Positions 8,607 to 18,468 are shown, counted from the stretch's first letter. The stretch: 64,000 bases of DNA from Myxococcales bacterium 68-20 (GCA_001899635.1 MKVQ01000018.1:31369-95368), one strand, 5' to 3'. Notes: generated by a model not told the origin, from the sequence alone. Made by a program: numbers and translations.

Positions 8607-9285
8607 GGCTCACCTTCTGTGATGCTTGCTGCAGTCCACGTGCCCGGGCTCGAGCGGCGACGCGTTCGTCCACGGGTGAGGAGCGAAGCCTCGATAAGCG
8701 CGGTTCCTCCACAGGGTCGACGGGCCGCGGACGCGGGCGCGCGCCCCAGCACCCCGCCGTAGTGCCTCAACGATCCGCAGGCGTGCAGCAAGCCCCCGCA
8801 GACGTGAGCCTCGCGTTCAGGGACGTCGCCGGTGGAACACCGCTTGCGCCGTGACGATGACGACGACGCGCGGGCGTGCGGCCTCGAGCCCGTCATCGCA
8901 TCGGACGGCGTCCGGGCCTCGCGCGGCCCTAATTCCTCCCGAGCAGGGGCGTGGGGGGCGAGAAGCCGGTCTTTCTGCGTGCGCCGCCGATCGATCGCGT
9001 GGATGACGAAACTCGTTCGCCATCGACCGGGCGATCCGCCCGGGCTCGATCGCGAGCCTCCGCTACTCCGACCGCGAAGCACGTCGATGCGTGTGGCCTA
9101 CGTTCGGGCCTCGTCGGTTCCTCGTCGCTCGCGAGCGGCTCGCGGGTAAGGCACGGGCTCGTCGACACGAAGCGGACGTGGAAGCTGATCGGCCCGTTCC
9201 ATCAGCGGTGAGCTCCACACGCGCGCCACGGCTCGCCTTCGGGGAGGCTTGCCCGTTGCACGACGGCGCGCGGAAGGAGCGACCC
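8607..9285. other. Gene-free stretch of 679 bp
   Basis: Open frames here lack ribosome sites, recognisable domains and natural protein composition. I see no tRNA, terminator with a T-run or repeat. It separates the leftward HAD gene from the rightward sulfatase, so it holds both promoters; it may also contain decayed sequence. Confidence 0.45.
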
Positions 9286-10905
9286 ATGGACCTTCTCCGA
9301 ACGGGGCTCGGCGTCGTCGCGCTCGTCACCGCGGTCTTGGCCTCTTGCAACGAGTCGCCGCAGATCGATGGTCAGGCCGTGACGGTCGAACACAAGCCGA
9401 ACATCGTCTTCATCATGGCCGACGACGTCGGTTGGTTCAACATCGGCGCCTATCACCAAGGGCTGATGGCGGGCCGTACGCCGAACATCGACAGCCTCGC
9501 CTCGCAGGGGATGAGGTTCACCGACTACTACGCGGAGCCGAGCTGCACTGCGGGGCGAGCGAACTTCATCACCGGTGAGCTCCCGATGCGGACGGGGCTC
9601 ACGACGGTCGGGCAGGCGGGCGCCGACGTCGGCATTCCGGACCAGGCCGTGACCGTCGCCAGCATGCTGAAGTCGATGGGCTACGCGACCGGACAGTTCG
9701 GCAAGAACCACCTCGGCGATCTCAACAAGTACCTGCCGACGGTCCACGGCTTCGACGAGTTCTTCGGCTACCTCTATCACCTGAACGCGATGGAGGATCC
9801 GTACTGGCACAGCTACCCGGAGGACATGAAGGCCAGGATCGGGCCGCGGAACATGATCCACAGCTGGGCGACCGACAAGGACGACGAGACGGAAGAGCCG
9901 CGCTGGGGCAGGGTCGGCAAGCAGCGCATCGAGGACGCCGGGACGCTCCCGCCCGAGCGCATGGAGACCGTCGACAACGAGTTCGTCGATGCTGCGGTCG
10001 CGTTCATGCGGAAGGCGAAGGAGCAGGGCAAACCGTTCTTCCTCTACCTGAACCCGACGCGCATGCATGTCTTCACGCATCTGTCCGACGAGTACGCGAA
10101 GAAACAGACGGCGGAGAACTCCTGGTACACGTACGAGGCCGGCATGGCGCAGCTCGACGACATCGTCGGGAAGGTGACCGCCGAGCTCTCGTCGCTCGGG
10201 GTCGCGGAGGACACGATCGTCGTCTTCACGACGGACAACGGCGCCGAGGTCTTCACCTGGCCCGACGGAGGCATGACTCCGTTCGCGGGAGCGAAAGGCA
10301 CCGTCCTCGAAGGCGGGATGCGCGTCCCGATGATCGTTCGATGGCCCGGCAAGGTGCCTGCGAACAAGGTGGAGAACTCCATGATGTCCGGGCTCGACTG
10401 GTTCCCCACGTTCGCCTCGGCCGCGGGCAACCCCGACATCGTCGAGCAGCTCGCGCGCGGCACGAAGATCGGTGAGAAGCAGTACAAGGTCCACCTCGAC
10501 GGAGTCGATCAGATCGATCTCTTGATGGGTAAGGGGCCGACGAGGCGCGACAAGGTCTGGTACTTCGCGGAGCAGTCGCTTGGCGCCGTGCGCATCGGCG
10601 ACTGGAAGTACCGCTTCATCGATCAGCCCGGAGGCTGGCTCGGCGGAACCGTCAAGGTCACCTGGCCGGTCATCGCCAACCTGCGCCTCGATCCGTTCGA
10701 GCGCACCGACCCCAGCAAGGCCCCGGCCTCGCTCTCCGATTTCGCCGGCCGCGAGATGTGGCGCTTCGTCTTCGTGCAGGACGAGGTGCAGAAGCTGGGG
10801 CAGTCGTTCGTCGACTTCCCACCGATGCAGAAGGGCGCGAGCTTCAACGTCGACAAGGTCCTCGATCAGGTCCGGGAGGCGATCGCCAAGCGGCAGAGCG
10901 AGTGA
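9286..10905 (+). CDS. Sulfatase (arylsulfatase family), lipoprotein
   Basis: Type I sulfatase of 539 aa that would hydrolyse a sulfate ester using a formylglycine made from Cys. The N-terminal metal-binding motif NIVFIMADDVGW (Asp46, Asp47) and the modified site CTAGR at Cys87 are visible; the site is C-x-A-x-R rather than the commoner C-x-P-x-R. VVFTTDNGAE supplies the later metal ligands, with GTVLEGGMRVPMIVRWPG downstream. A short signal peptide ends in LASC (Cys21), implying a lipid-anchored envelope enzyme. The start at 9286 has GGAG 7 nt upstream. The substrate, an aryl or carbohydrate sulfate, is unknown. No sulfatase-maturing enzyme gene is adjacent. It is convergent with the multiheme gene. 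Confidence 0.9.
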   Translation: MDLLRTGLGVVALVTAVLASCNESPQIDGQAVTVEHKPNIVFIMADDVGWFNIGAYHQGLMAGRTPNIDSLASQGMRFTDYYAEPSCTAGRANFITGELPMRTGLTTVGQAGADVGIPDQAVTVASMLKSMGYATGQFGKNHLGDLNKYLPTVHGFDEFFGYLYHLNAMEDPYWHSYPEDMKARIGPRNMIHSWATDKDDETEEPRWGRVGKQRIEDAGTLPPERMETVDNEFVDAAVAFMRKAKEQGKPFFLYLNPTRMHVFTHLSDEYAKKQTAENSWYTYEAGMAQLDDIVGKVTAELSSLGVAEDTIVVFTTDNGAEVFTWPDGGMTPFAGAKGTVLEGGMRVPMIVRWPGKVPANKVENSMMSGLDWFPTFASAAGNPDIVEQLARGTKIGEKQYKVHLDGVDQIDLLMGKGPTRRDKVWYFAEQSLGAVRIGDWKYRFIDQPGGWLGGTVKVTWPVIANLRLDPFERTDPSKAPASLSDFAGREMWRFVFVQDEVQKLGQSFVDFPPMQKGASFNVDKVLDQVREAIAKRQSE

Positions 10906-10923
10906 GCGGCATGCTCGGCCTCG

Positions 10924-13146
10924 TCACCGGTCGCCGGCAAAGGCTGCGAGCGCCGCACGAGTCGGCTCGTGGCCAGGGAACCGACGGGCGGTGTCGGTGA
11001 GGATCCGGAGCGCGGCGTTCCGGTCGTTCGCGTCGCGGAGCGCGACCGCCCATACGTATGCGGCCACGGGATCGTCGGGCGCGAGCTTGCTGCTCGCCGC
11101 GAGGTGAGAGAGCGCGTCGCGCGTACGCCCGCCGCGGACGAGCGCGAGCCCGAGCGCGCGACGCAGCACGGCGGAGTCCGGTGATGTGGCGAGCCCGCGC
11201 TCGAGGACGGCCGCGCCCTCCTCGTCGCGTCGACCCTCGCGTAAGAGATCGGCGAGGTTCACGTACGCAGGGACGAACGCGGACTGGAGCTCGATCGCGG
11301 TGCGGAGCTCGCGTTCGGCGACGTCACGCCGTCCGAGGCGCAGCTCGAGGTTCGCGAGCTCCACGAGGGAATCGGCTCGGTCGGCGTTTTCGCGGAATGA
11401 AGCTCGAGCCTCGTCGATCGCGCGGGCCATCGGCTCGGTCGTCGCGCCCGCCGGCTCGGCGAGCGCCATCACCGCCGCGAGGCGGACCGTTCGCACCGCA
11501 TCGACGAGGAGCGGGCCGAGCGCTCGACGTCGGACCTCCTTCGGCGCGCTCTCGAGGACAGAAGCCGCGGCTCGTCGAACGAGCGGGTCGGCAGCACGAG
11601 CCGCGCGCTCCACCTCCGCGAGCACCTCGGTCGAGGGGTAGCGCTGGAGCAGCACGATCGCCGTCGCCCGCACGATCGCAGGGACCGAGTCGTCACGGAC
11701 GACGCCGAGCAGCCGCTCCCGCGCGTCCGCCTTCCAGGCACGTCCCGCCGCGATCGCCTGGCCGTAGTGGGGAGGCCGCCGCGGGGCGGGGTAGTGCTGC
11801 GCGACGGCCTGCGCCGCCCAGGTCGAGGTCTTTTCCGAATGGCACGACGTCGTGCAGGCGTCGGGGGTGCCGAGCTCCTGCGCGAGATCCGGGCGTGGAA
11901 TTCGGAACGAGTGGTCGCGCCGGAGATCGATGCGCATGTAGACCCGCGAGGGCATGTGGCAGGCGATGCAGCGCGATCCCGGCGAGCTTGCGACGTGCAT
12001 CGTGTGCGCGGGCGTGTCGAACGACGCGGGGGCGTGGCACTGATGGCAGAGAGCGTTCCCTTGCTGCCGCGTCGCTCCGGAGTGTGGGTCGTGGCAGTTC
12101 GTGCAGACGACTCCGCGCGCGTGCATCTTGCTCTGGAGGAACGAGGCGTACTCGTAGACCTCTTCTTCGATCTGTCCGTCGGGGAAGTAGAGCCCTTCCT
12201 CGAGGAGCGCGGCGCGATGCGTGTCGGCGAGACGCGCCCGATGGTCGTGGAGCTCACTCCAGATCGGCATCCGCCGGGAATGGCAGCGCGCGCACGTCTC
12301 GACCTGCGCCGCTCCTCCGCGGAGGGGCTCGACGCGCGAGGCGATCGGCTTGCCGTCGAAGCTCCACGCGAAGGTGTCTCCCCCGAGGCGAACGGTGAGC
12401 CCGGCGGTCGGATCGCCTGCGCGGTCGCTCCGTGCGGCCCACCCGAGGTGGAGCGAGCCGGGGCCGTGGCACGCTTCGCAGCTCACCCCGAGCTCCGCGT
12501 ACGAGCTCTCGTACGTGCGGCTCTCCGCTCGGTAGGCCTTTTGGAAGCTCGTCACGTGACACTCGCCGCACGCGGTGTTCCAGCATTGCGAGGGGCCCGT
12601 CCAGTGGAGCGCGTCGCGGAAGGTCGTCGTCTCGTTCGGATAGACGTGGAACCAGCGCTGGCCGCCCTCCTTCTTCGGTCGCGTGTCCCACGCGATGGGA
12701 AGGGCCTGCAGTCGGCCATTCCCGAAGGGAACGAGGTATTGCTGGAGCGGTCGCTCGCCGAACGAGAACGTCACGGGGAAGGTCGCGAGACCGCCGTCGG
12801 CGCCATCGGTCGCGACCTCGTAGCGGTCCCCGATCCGGCGAAAGGACGACGTCGTCCCGGCGTAGGAGTACGTGCGGTCCTCGAAGTCTCCGGCGATCGA
12901 CGTGCTGCCGGCGATCTTCATCGCGTGCGCATGATCGGAGCCGCGCCACGTACGGGTCTGCTCCGTATGGCAGCCCGCGCATCGCTCTGCGCCGACGAAG
13001 GTCGCGCGAGCAGCCTCGTCGCGCGTCGGTCGCGGATCGGCAGGCGCGGGGACGGTGGTCTCGAACGAATGCGACGCGACCGCCGCGATCCCGCCTGCGC
13101 CGATCGCTAGGCCGAGGGCCGCGGCTCGCCGCGCGGACCACTTCAT
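10924..13146 (-). CDS. Multiheme c-type cytochrome with TPR C-terminal region
   Basis: Exported protein of 740 aa. An N-terminal hydrophobic signal (residues 8-25) precedes seven CXXCH heme sites starting at residues 56, 193, 223, 285, 348, 367 and 393, and one CX3CH at 431 (CTTSCH). From about residue 470 there is a helical HEAT-like stretch (VPAIVRATAIVLLQRYPS), then TPR units (residues about 590-730, such as PDDPVAAYVWAVALRDAND). The order matches periplasmic cytochrome c554/NrfA-like multiheme proteins fused to TPRs, seen in Myxococcota and Planctomycetes (family knowledge). Electron-transfer partner and substrate are unknown. Its stop lies 18 bp from the sulfatase stop. It appears monocistronic. 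Confidence 0.9.
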   Translation of the reverse strand: MKWSARRAAALGLAIGAGGIAAVASHSFETTVPAPADPRPTRDEAARATFVGAERCAGCHTEQTRTWRGSDHAHAMKIAGSTSIAGDFEDRTYSYAGTTSSFRRIGDRYEVATDGADGGLATFPVTFSFGERPLQQYLVPFGNGRLQALPIAWDTRPKKEGGQRWFHVYPNETTTFRDALHWTGPSQCWNTACGECHVTSFQKAYRAESRTYESSYAELGVSCEACHGPGSLHLGWAARSDRAGDPTAGLTVRLGGDTFAWSFDGKPIASRVEPLRGGAAQVETCARCHSRRMPIWSELHDHRARLADTHRAALLEEGLYFPDGQIEEEVYEYASFLQSKMHARGVVCTNCHDPHSGATRQQGNALCHQCHAPASFDTPAHTMHVASSPGSRCIACHMPSRVYMRIDLRRDHSFRIPRPDLAQELGTPDACTTSCHSEKTSTWAAQAVAQHYPAPRRPPHYGQAIAAGRAWKADARERLLGVVRDDSVPAIVRATAIVLLQRYPSTEVLAEVERAARAADPLVRRAAASVLESAPKEVRRRALGPLLVDAVRTVRLAAVMALAEPAGATTEPMARAIDEARASFRENADRADSLVELANLELRLGRRDVAERELRTAIELQSAFVPAYVNLADLLREGRRDEEGAAVLERGLATSPDSAVLRRALGLALVRGGRTRDALSHLAASSKLAPDDPVAAYVWAVALRDANDRNAALRILTDTARRFPGHEPTRAALAAFAGDR

Positions 13147-13253
13147 GCGCCGAGAACGTGCGCGCGCGCGTGCGCATGGTCAATGAGCCAGCTCGCCTCG
13201 CTCGCGAGGGCATTGCCGAAGCCATGCATCGCGTGGCTACGCGATGGCGCGGC

Positions 13254-14498
13254 TCACCAGCCGGTCTTCTCGCGGATGATCGGCGTGAGGTCCTTCGCGA
13301 GGCGTTGATGGAACTCGGGGCTGCCGTGGCCCTCGCATCCGGTGAGCTCCGTCTCGACTGCCACGGGAGGAGTCACCGCGTAGACCCTCGTGTCGCCGGC
13401 GCTGTGCCGCCGCGTCACGACGGTGTCGATTCCGGCGAGCACGTTCGTGCGCGAGCGTCGATTGGGGGGCTCCGCGTCGTTCACGGACGGGGAGGTCAGG
13501 AGGAAGAGGTGCGCGTCGGCGTACCTCTCGCGGACGGTGACGACGAAAGCGTCGTAGGCGTCGGTGAATTGCGCGAGCGTCGCAGGCCCCTCGTCCACTG
13601 GCTGCCCCAACGCGAAGTCGTTGCCGCCGATCATGAAGACGACGACGTCGGGGACGTAGGCGCCGAAGTCCCATGTGCTGCTCTCGTCGGTAGGCACCGC
13701 ACGAGGGAAGAGCTTCGGCATCGTTTCTTTGTCGGCGGCCCAGACGTTCTTCACGATCCCTTTGCCCGAGTACACCGTGCCCGAGACCTCGGCCTTCAGC
13801 CCTTCGCCGAGACGAGCCCCGAACGACTTGTGGAAGTCCTGCCATTGGGCGGCCCAGGTCACGGGGGGGCACATCGGGCCCTTGCCGACGCCGTCGACGC
13901 CGAACGCCGCGGGCTGAGAGTCACCGATGATCTCGATCTTGCGGACGTGGCGCCCGGGAGGTGCGAGGAGCGTCCCGTCGCCGAAGTCGTATCCGTGGAA
14001 GCGCGTCACTCCGGTCTGCGCCTCGTTGCGCTTGTAGAGCTCCACCACGTGCACCCCGCGCGGTAGCTTCGTCGCCAGGACATAGTCCTTCGTCCCCGCT
14101 GCCATGACGAGCTTGGGCTGGAGCTGGCCGTCGATCGTGACGTCCCACTCGCTCGGGCCCCCGTCCATCCACGACTCGGTGATCTCTTCGAGGCGTGCCG
14201 AGACGCGTGTTCCCTCGAAGCGCGCGACGATGCGACACCCTGGCCACCCGCATGTCGGGCTCGCCGGCTCACGAGTGTCGAAGCGTCCGATGAAGTCGAT
14301 CCGCGGCGGCCCCGACGGCTCGGGATCGGGCGGTGCGGACGATTGGCCATCGTCCTTCACCTCGGTGCTGTTCGTACCAGGGGGCTGCGTGTCGTGCGCT
14401 CCGAGCTCGTGCGGTGCGTTCTTCCTCGGGGTGTCGTTGCTACAGGCCGTGACCAGGACGAGGGAGGCGCTCAGCAAAAGAGTCGAGGTGCGTGACAT
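13254..14498 (-). CDS. SGNH/GDSL esterase, CE2-like, lipoprotein
   Basis: Lipoprotein of 414 aa. The signal ends in LVTAC (Cys19). Residues about 65-180 form an N-terminal beta-sandwich of the kind found in carbohydrate esterase family 2. The SGNH part starts at IIGDSQ (Ser194), with GGND (Asn293) as block III and a C-terminal GCEGHGSPEFH in which His391 is the likely catalytic base. CE2 enzymes remove acetyl groups from plant or bacterial polysaccharides, so deacetylation of an extracellular glycan is the expected reaction; this is inference. It diverges from the kinase gene at 14693 across 194 bp. Confidence 0.85.
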   Translation of the reverse strand: MSRTSTLLLSASLVLVTACSNDTPRKNAPHELGAHDTQPPGTNSTEVKDDGQSSAPPDPEPSGPPRIDFIGRFDTREPASPTCGWPGCRIVARFEGTRVSARLEEITESWMDGGPSEWDVTIDGQLQPKLVMAAGTKDYVLATKLPRGVHVVELYKRNEAQTGVTRFHGYDFGDGTLLAPPGRHVRKIEIIGDSQPAAFGVDGVGKGPMCPPVTWAAQWQDFHKSFGARLGEGLKAEVSGTVYSGKGIVKNVWAADKETMPKLFPRAVPTDESSTWDFGAYVPDVVVFMIGGNDFALGQPVDEGPATLAQFTDAYDAFVVTVRERYADAHLFLLTSPSVNDAEPPNRRSRTNVLAGIDTVVTRRHSAGDTRVYAVTPPVAVETELTGCEGHGSPEFHQRLAKDLTPIIREKTGW

Positions 14499-14692
14499 CG
14501 GTCGCTCGCGTTGCAGGTCGCGTGCACATGACTCGACCGCGTCGAGGCGATGAGTTGCTCGAGTGAGGTGCGATGCTGGGGCGCGCGGTCGCTCTCTCTG
14601 TCGCGCTGCTGTGAACGACCGACATGTCGGTCGAGCTCTAGCGCAACGCGGGACACACCCGTCTTCGCGAGGCTGCGGCATAATCACGACGG

Positions 14693-16342
14693 ATGGTCGC
14701 CACGGACCCACAGGCGCAGGATCGCGTCGGGAGCGTGCTTCACGAGAAGTGGACGCTCGAACGCCTGATCGGGGTCGGCGGCATGGGAGCCGTATATGCC
14801 GCGCGCCACCGCAACGGCGCGCGTGCGGCGGTGAAGGTCCTGTCGCCGGCGATGGGACGGCTGCCGCACATCCGCAAGCGATTCCTCCACGAGGGATACG
14901 CGGCGAATCGGGTCGACCATGCAGGTGCGGTGAAGGTCCTCGACGACGACGTCATTCCCGAGGGCGAGGACGAGGGCACTGCATACCTCGTCATGGAGCT
15001 GCTCGAGGGCGAGCCTCTCGGCGATCGCGCGAAGCGCGAGCCGCCTCTCGGCGAGCGCGAGCTCCTCGAGATCGCCGATGGCGTGCTCGCCGTGCTCGCT
15101 GCTGCGCACGCGAACGGCGTCGTGCATCGTGACCTCAAGCCCGACAACTTGTTCCTCGCGCGCGACGCCGAACGCGAGGGGACGCAGATCAAGGTGCTCG
15201 ACTTCGGGCTCGCGCGTCTGCTCGAAGCGCGCGAACAAACGATCGCCGGGATGGCCATCGGCACGCCGACGTACATGTCCCCGGAGCAGGCGGCGGGGCA
15301 TGTCGACGAGATCGACGGCCGGACGGACATCTACGCGCTCGGGTCGATCCTCTTCCAGCTCGCCAGCAACAAGCGCATCCACGACGCGGCGCACACGCTC
15401 GGGCTCGTGGTGCGGATGGCGACGACGCCTGCGCCGAAGCTTCGCTCGGTTGCGCCGGACGTCTCCGAGCCGTTCGCGCGCATCGTCGACCGCGCGCTGG
15501 AGTTCAAGCGCGAGGACCGCTACCTCACCGCCGCCGCGATGCGGGCCGACGTGCAGGCGGCTCTCGAGCTGCTCCCGGCCGGAGCCTCGACGCTGAACGT
15601 GATCTCGCCGCCGACCCCCGCGAGCGCGCGTCCGGTGGTGCCGTTGCCGGCTCCACACGTGACCGTGCCGCAGGCGCCTGCGCTCGCCGACACGGTTCGC
15701 GTACCCGCAGTGGTGGCAGCAGCGGTAGCGCCCTCGCTCGGTCGCGCGCTCGCCCCGCCGGACGAGGAGGTGGTCGTCGAGAGGGCATCTCTGTCGTCAC
15801 GCCCGCAGGGAGCCACGCGTGCGCCGCGGTCTTGGTTCCCGACCGCGATCCTGCTCGCGGTCGCCGGGATGACGGGCTACCTCCTCTGGACCAATCGTTC
15901 GCCGATCCATCGCGTCTTCGTGGCGCGCGAGCTCGATCCCACGCCCGTGGAGATCGCGTCGGGCTCGCTCGAGTCTCCGACTCCGGGAGAGGCAGCCGTT
16001 GACGCGAGCGCGCTGGAGACGCCGCTCGGCGATGCATCGTCGCTCGTGGTCGAGCTCGGAGACTTGGATGCCTCCACAGCCGAGGAGACCGACGATCCGG
16101 CGGACGCGTCTGCCGGCGACGACGAAGAGGACGACGACGAGGAAGAAGAAGCGGAGGAGCTCGACGCTTCGATCGAAGCATCGGCGCCGACACTGCCGTC
16201 ACCGCCGATCGCGGTCGGCGCATCGCGACCCGCTCCCCGCTCGCCGGTGGCGAAGCCGGCGCCGAAGAAGCGACCGCCGGTGCGAGCATCCAGCCAGCCC
16301 GCGCCGAAGAAGAAGAAAAAGAAGAAGCGATGGCACTGGTAG
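14693..16342 (+). CDS. Transmembrane Ser/Thr protein kinase
   Basis: Hanks-type kinase of 549 aa. The domain covers residues about 20-285: GVGGMG loop, Lys48 in AAVKVL, HRDLKPDN (Asp147), KVLDFGLA, and TPTYMSPEQ. A Pro/Ala-rich linker leads to one membrane helix near residue 385 (PTAILLAVAGMTGYLLW). The presumed external tail is strikingly polarised: an Asp/Glu block (DDEEDDDEEEEAEE) followed by a Pro/Ala/Lys block that ends in seven consecutive Lys and RWHW. No extracellular ligand domain is recognised. It has no adjacent phosphatase or obvious substrate gene. Confidence 0.93.
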   Translation: MVATDPQAQDRVGSVLHEKWTLERLIGVGGMGAVYAARHRNGARAAVKVLSPAMGRLPHIRKRFLHEGYAANRVDHAGAVKVLDDDVIPEGEDEGTAYLVMELLEGEPLGDRAKREPPLGERELLEIADGVLAVLAAAHANGVVHRDLKPDNLFLARDAEREGTQIKVLDFGLARLLEAREQTIAGMAIGTPTYMSPEQAAGHVDEIDGRTDIYALGSILFQLASNKRIHDAAHTLGLVVRMATTPAPKLRSVAPDVSEPFARIVDRALEFKREDRYLTAAAMRADVQAALELLPAGASTLNVISPPTPASARPVVPLPAPHVTVPQAPALADTVRVPAVVAAAVAPSLGRALAPPDEEVVVERASLSSRPQGATRAPRSWFPTAILLAVAGMTGYLLWTNRSPIHRVFVARELDPTPVEIASGSLESPTPGEAAVDASALETPLGDASSLVVELGDLDASTAEETDDPADASAGDDEEDDDEEEEAEELDASIEASAPTLPSPPIAVGASRPAPRSPVAKPAPKKRPPVRASSQPAPKKKKKKKRWHW

Positions 16343-16712
16343 CGCGCATCGAGTAGCGCGCATCCATCTTCATCGCGGGCGTGCCGCGGTCACTCCCCGA
16401 TCAGGCGCGGCGTGGCCGCGCGTACAGCTCGCATCGCTCGATGCGACGACACGACACCCAGCAGATCAGCAGCCGGCGAGGACGATCGGCGGCGGCCAGC
16501 CCGCCCAACGATTGCGACGGACGCGGCGGACAACGCTGGTGAGGAGGCGGTACATGGCGCGCCCCAACTACGCTCGGATCTGGCAGAGGTCAAGAACCTG
16601 TCGCGGGCGCCGGCGTCGCTGAAGCAACGCTGAGGGAGAACCCGAGTGGTCTCGCGGACTCGACGCGGGCACCACGCGTCGCGAGCGTGCGCGCTTGTGG
16701 CATCATGGGCGC
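16343..16712. other. Gene-free stretch with an 18-nt inverted repeat
   Basis: No supported gene lies between the kinase and the GreA-like gene. An 11-nt direct repeat occurs just after the kinase stop. A perfect 8-bp inverted repeat with a 2-nt centre (TCGCATCG/CGATGCGA) lies at 16429-16446 and could be an operator or part of a small hairpin. Confidence 0.45.
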
Positions 16713-17216
16713 GTGAACGAGCGAAAGGACCTCAAGCGTGCGCTGATCGAAGCGCTCCTCGCGAAGCTCGATGACGAGCTCACCAACATGCGTCGCGCCG
16801 CGAAGGACGCGCGCGACGCGGCGACGCACGAGGAGGCCAAGCCCGAGAACGACAAGGACACGCGCGCGCTCGAGGCTTCGTACCTCGCCGGCGCGCAGGC
16901 AGCTCGCGTGCGCGAGATCGAAGGCGCCATCAAGGCGATCAACGCGATGCCGCTCCTCGATCTTTCGAACGGAAAGACGATCCAGTCGTCCGCCGTGGTG
17001 ACGCTCGAGGATGAGGACGAGGAGCGGTCGACGTTCTTCGTCGCGCCGTTCGGGGGCGGCATCACACTCACGGTCGACGAGCTCACCGCTCAAGTCGTCA
17101 CGCCACAGTCGCCTCGTGGGCAGGCGCTGCTCGGACGCACGCAGGGTGACGTCATCGAGGTGCGCGGGACGAAGCCGGGACCGCCGCGCGAGCTTACGAT
17201 CGTCGACGTCTGGTAG
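16713..17216 (+). CDS. GreA/GreB-related protein
   Basis: Protein of 167 aa. Residues 3-95 are strongly helical and charged, fitting the coiled-coil finger of transcript-cleavage factors. The C-terminal half (FFVAPFGGG, then SPRGQALLGRTQGDVIEV) resembles the FKBP-like GreA C-domain, in which the SPxGxALLG and GD motifs are conserved. It may bind RNA polymerase through the secondary channel, but lacks the classical finger-tip DxxE acidic pair that I would expect, so true GreA activity is uncertain. The start is a GTG at 16713; no clear ribosome site is seen. Confidence 0.75.
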   Translation: MNERKDLKRALIEALLAKLDDELTNMRRAAKDARDAATHEEAKPENDKDTRALEASYLAGAQAARVREIEGAIKAINAMPLLDLSNGKTIQSSAVVTLEDEDEERSTFFVAPFGGGITLTVDELTAQVVTPQSPRGQALLGRTQGDVIEVRGTKPGPPRELTIVDVW

Positions 17217-17448
17217 CGCGGAGCGCCGACGCCCGCTCGCCCGCTCCCGGCAATGCCGTCCGAACGGTAGGCCCGCGCGTCGGGCGGAAAAACCAAGCTC
17301 TTCCGGCGGTGTTCGAGCGTCACGGAGATCGAGCCTCAGCGACGGGGCGCCGCGGGCCTCGTCATTGCGTCGCACCCCTGAAAAAAAGGGGTTCGAGTGG
17401 ATGAGTTTTGGTTGCGCGGGTCATACATGGTGGTACACGGGCGCCACC
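17217..17448. other. Intergenic region with small A-rich hairpin
   Basis: Contains a 6-bp inverted repeat ACCCCT/AGGGGT (17374-17392) whose loop is a run of A, an unusual AT-rich spot in this GC-rich sequence, 57 bp before the Kazal lipoprotein start. It may be part of the promoter or leader of that gene. Confidence 0.35.
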
Positions 17449-18468
17449 ATGAAGCTGGCTACTGGGCTCCTTCCCGCTTTCGTCCTCTCCTTCACCGTTG
17501 CCGCTGGCTGCGTCGCGCCGACCGACGACGAGGCGAACGACGACGTCGAGGTCGACGTCGACTCCGCCGAAGAGGCTCTCTCGGGCGCGCCTTCGAACCA
17601 CGGCTACTTCCAGGTCACTCGGCGTGACTTCCGCAAGTGCGCTGCTCCGCTCTGCGGTGGTTTCTTCGTCAAGCGCGTGAACGAGGAGAAGACCCTCTGC
17701 GCGAACGGCAGCCGTCAGGCGGAGTGCTACGTCTCGTCGATCGAGCTGAAGAGCATCGGCCTCTCCGCTCGTGAGGAGTCGGACTTCCGCGCGGCGCTCG
17801 AGAGCGGCAAGGCGGTCGTCAAGGCGCGCACGTACAAGACGAAGCACGGCGGCCAGGCGATCGGCGTCCTCAAGGCGAACGAGGCGTGGAGCGGCGCGAC
17901 CGGCTCCGTCGCCGACGGCACCTTCTACCGTACGGCCGACAACGGCATCCGCTGCATCACGGCGCCCTGCCCCTCGACGACGGCCTACAAGCTCAACGCC
18001 GGCGCGAGCGAGAGCTACAACGTCATCGCCGTGCACCTCGAGAACACCCAGGTCCCTGCGGATCAGGAGACGCTGGACCGCGCGCAGAACGCGATCGGCA
18101 CCAAGGAGGGCATCCTCGTTTCCGGTGGCGTCGCGCTTCCGAAGTGCCTGCCCGGCAGCAACTGCGGGCCGTTCGTCTCGGCGTCGGAGTTCTACCTCCG
18201 GGTGACGGCGCGTGAGGGCAAGGGCTGCGGATCGTGGTCGGGGACCATCTGCAACCCCGGCCAGTTCTGTAGCTGGGCGGCCGAGGACATCTGCGGAGCG
18301 GCCGACGCGGCGGGCAAGTGCGCGTACAGGCCCCAGGTCTGCATCCAGCTCTACGATCCGGTCTGCGCGTGCGATGGCAAGACGTACGGCAACGCCTGCA
18401 TGGCGGCGGCCGCCGGCGCATCGGTCTCGAGCAAGGGCGAGTGCGCGCCTCCGCCCGCGGCGAAGTGA
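17449..18468 (+). CDS. Lipoprotein with DUF6748-like and C-terminal Kazal domain
   Basis: Predicted lipoprotein of 339 aa (lipobox VAAGC, Cys21). After an acidic linker, residues about 50-240 resemble DUF6748 (YFQVTRRDFRKCAAPLCGG start, with an internal repeat-like IRCITAPCPST). The C-terminal 75 residues are Cys-rich and include a Kazal-type inhibitor core, CACDGKTYGNAC, with cysteines at 291, 298, 306, 308, 317 and 332. Kazal domains inhibit serine proteases outside the cell, so the protein may protect the envelope from secreted proteases; this is inference. The ATG at 17449 directly precedes the signal peptide; the ribosome site is weak. Confidence 0.87.
   Translation: MKLATGLLPAFVLSFTVAAGCVAPTDDEANDDVEVDVDSAEEALSGAPSNHGYFQVTRRDFRKCAAPLCGGFFVKRVNEEKTLCANGSRQAECYVSSIELKSIGLSAREESDFRAALESGKAVVKARTYKTKHGGQAIGVLKANEAWSGATGSVADGTFYRTADNGIRCITAPCPSTTAYKLNAGASESYNVIAVHLENTQVPADQETLDRAQNAIGTKEGILVSGGVALPKCLPGSNCGPFVSASEFYLRVTAREGKGCGSWSGTICNPGQFCSWAAEDICGAADAAGKCAYRPQVCIQLYDPVCACDGKTYGNACMAAAAGASVSSKGECAPPPAAK

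Noticed and set aside
16343-16370. GCGCGC-containing direct repeat after the kinase as a terminator
   Set aside because: Short palindromic repeats of GC with no T-run; direct rather than inverted.
17374-17392. ACCCCT/AGGGGT with poly-A loop as an intrinsic terminator for a minus-strand transcript
   Set aside because: The T-run would be in the loop rather than after the stem, and no gene ends there.
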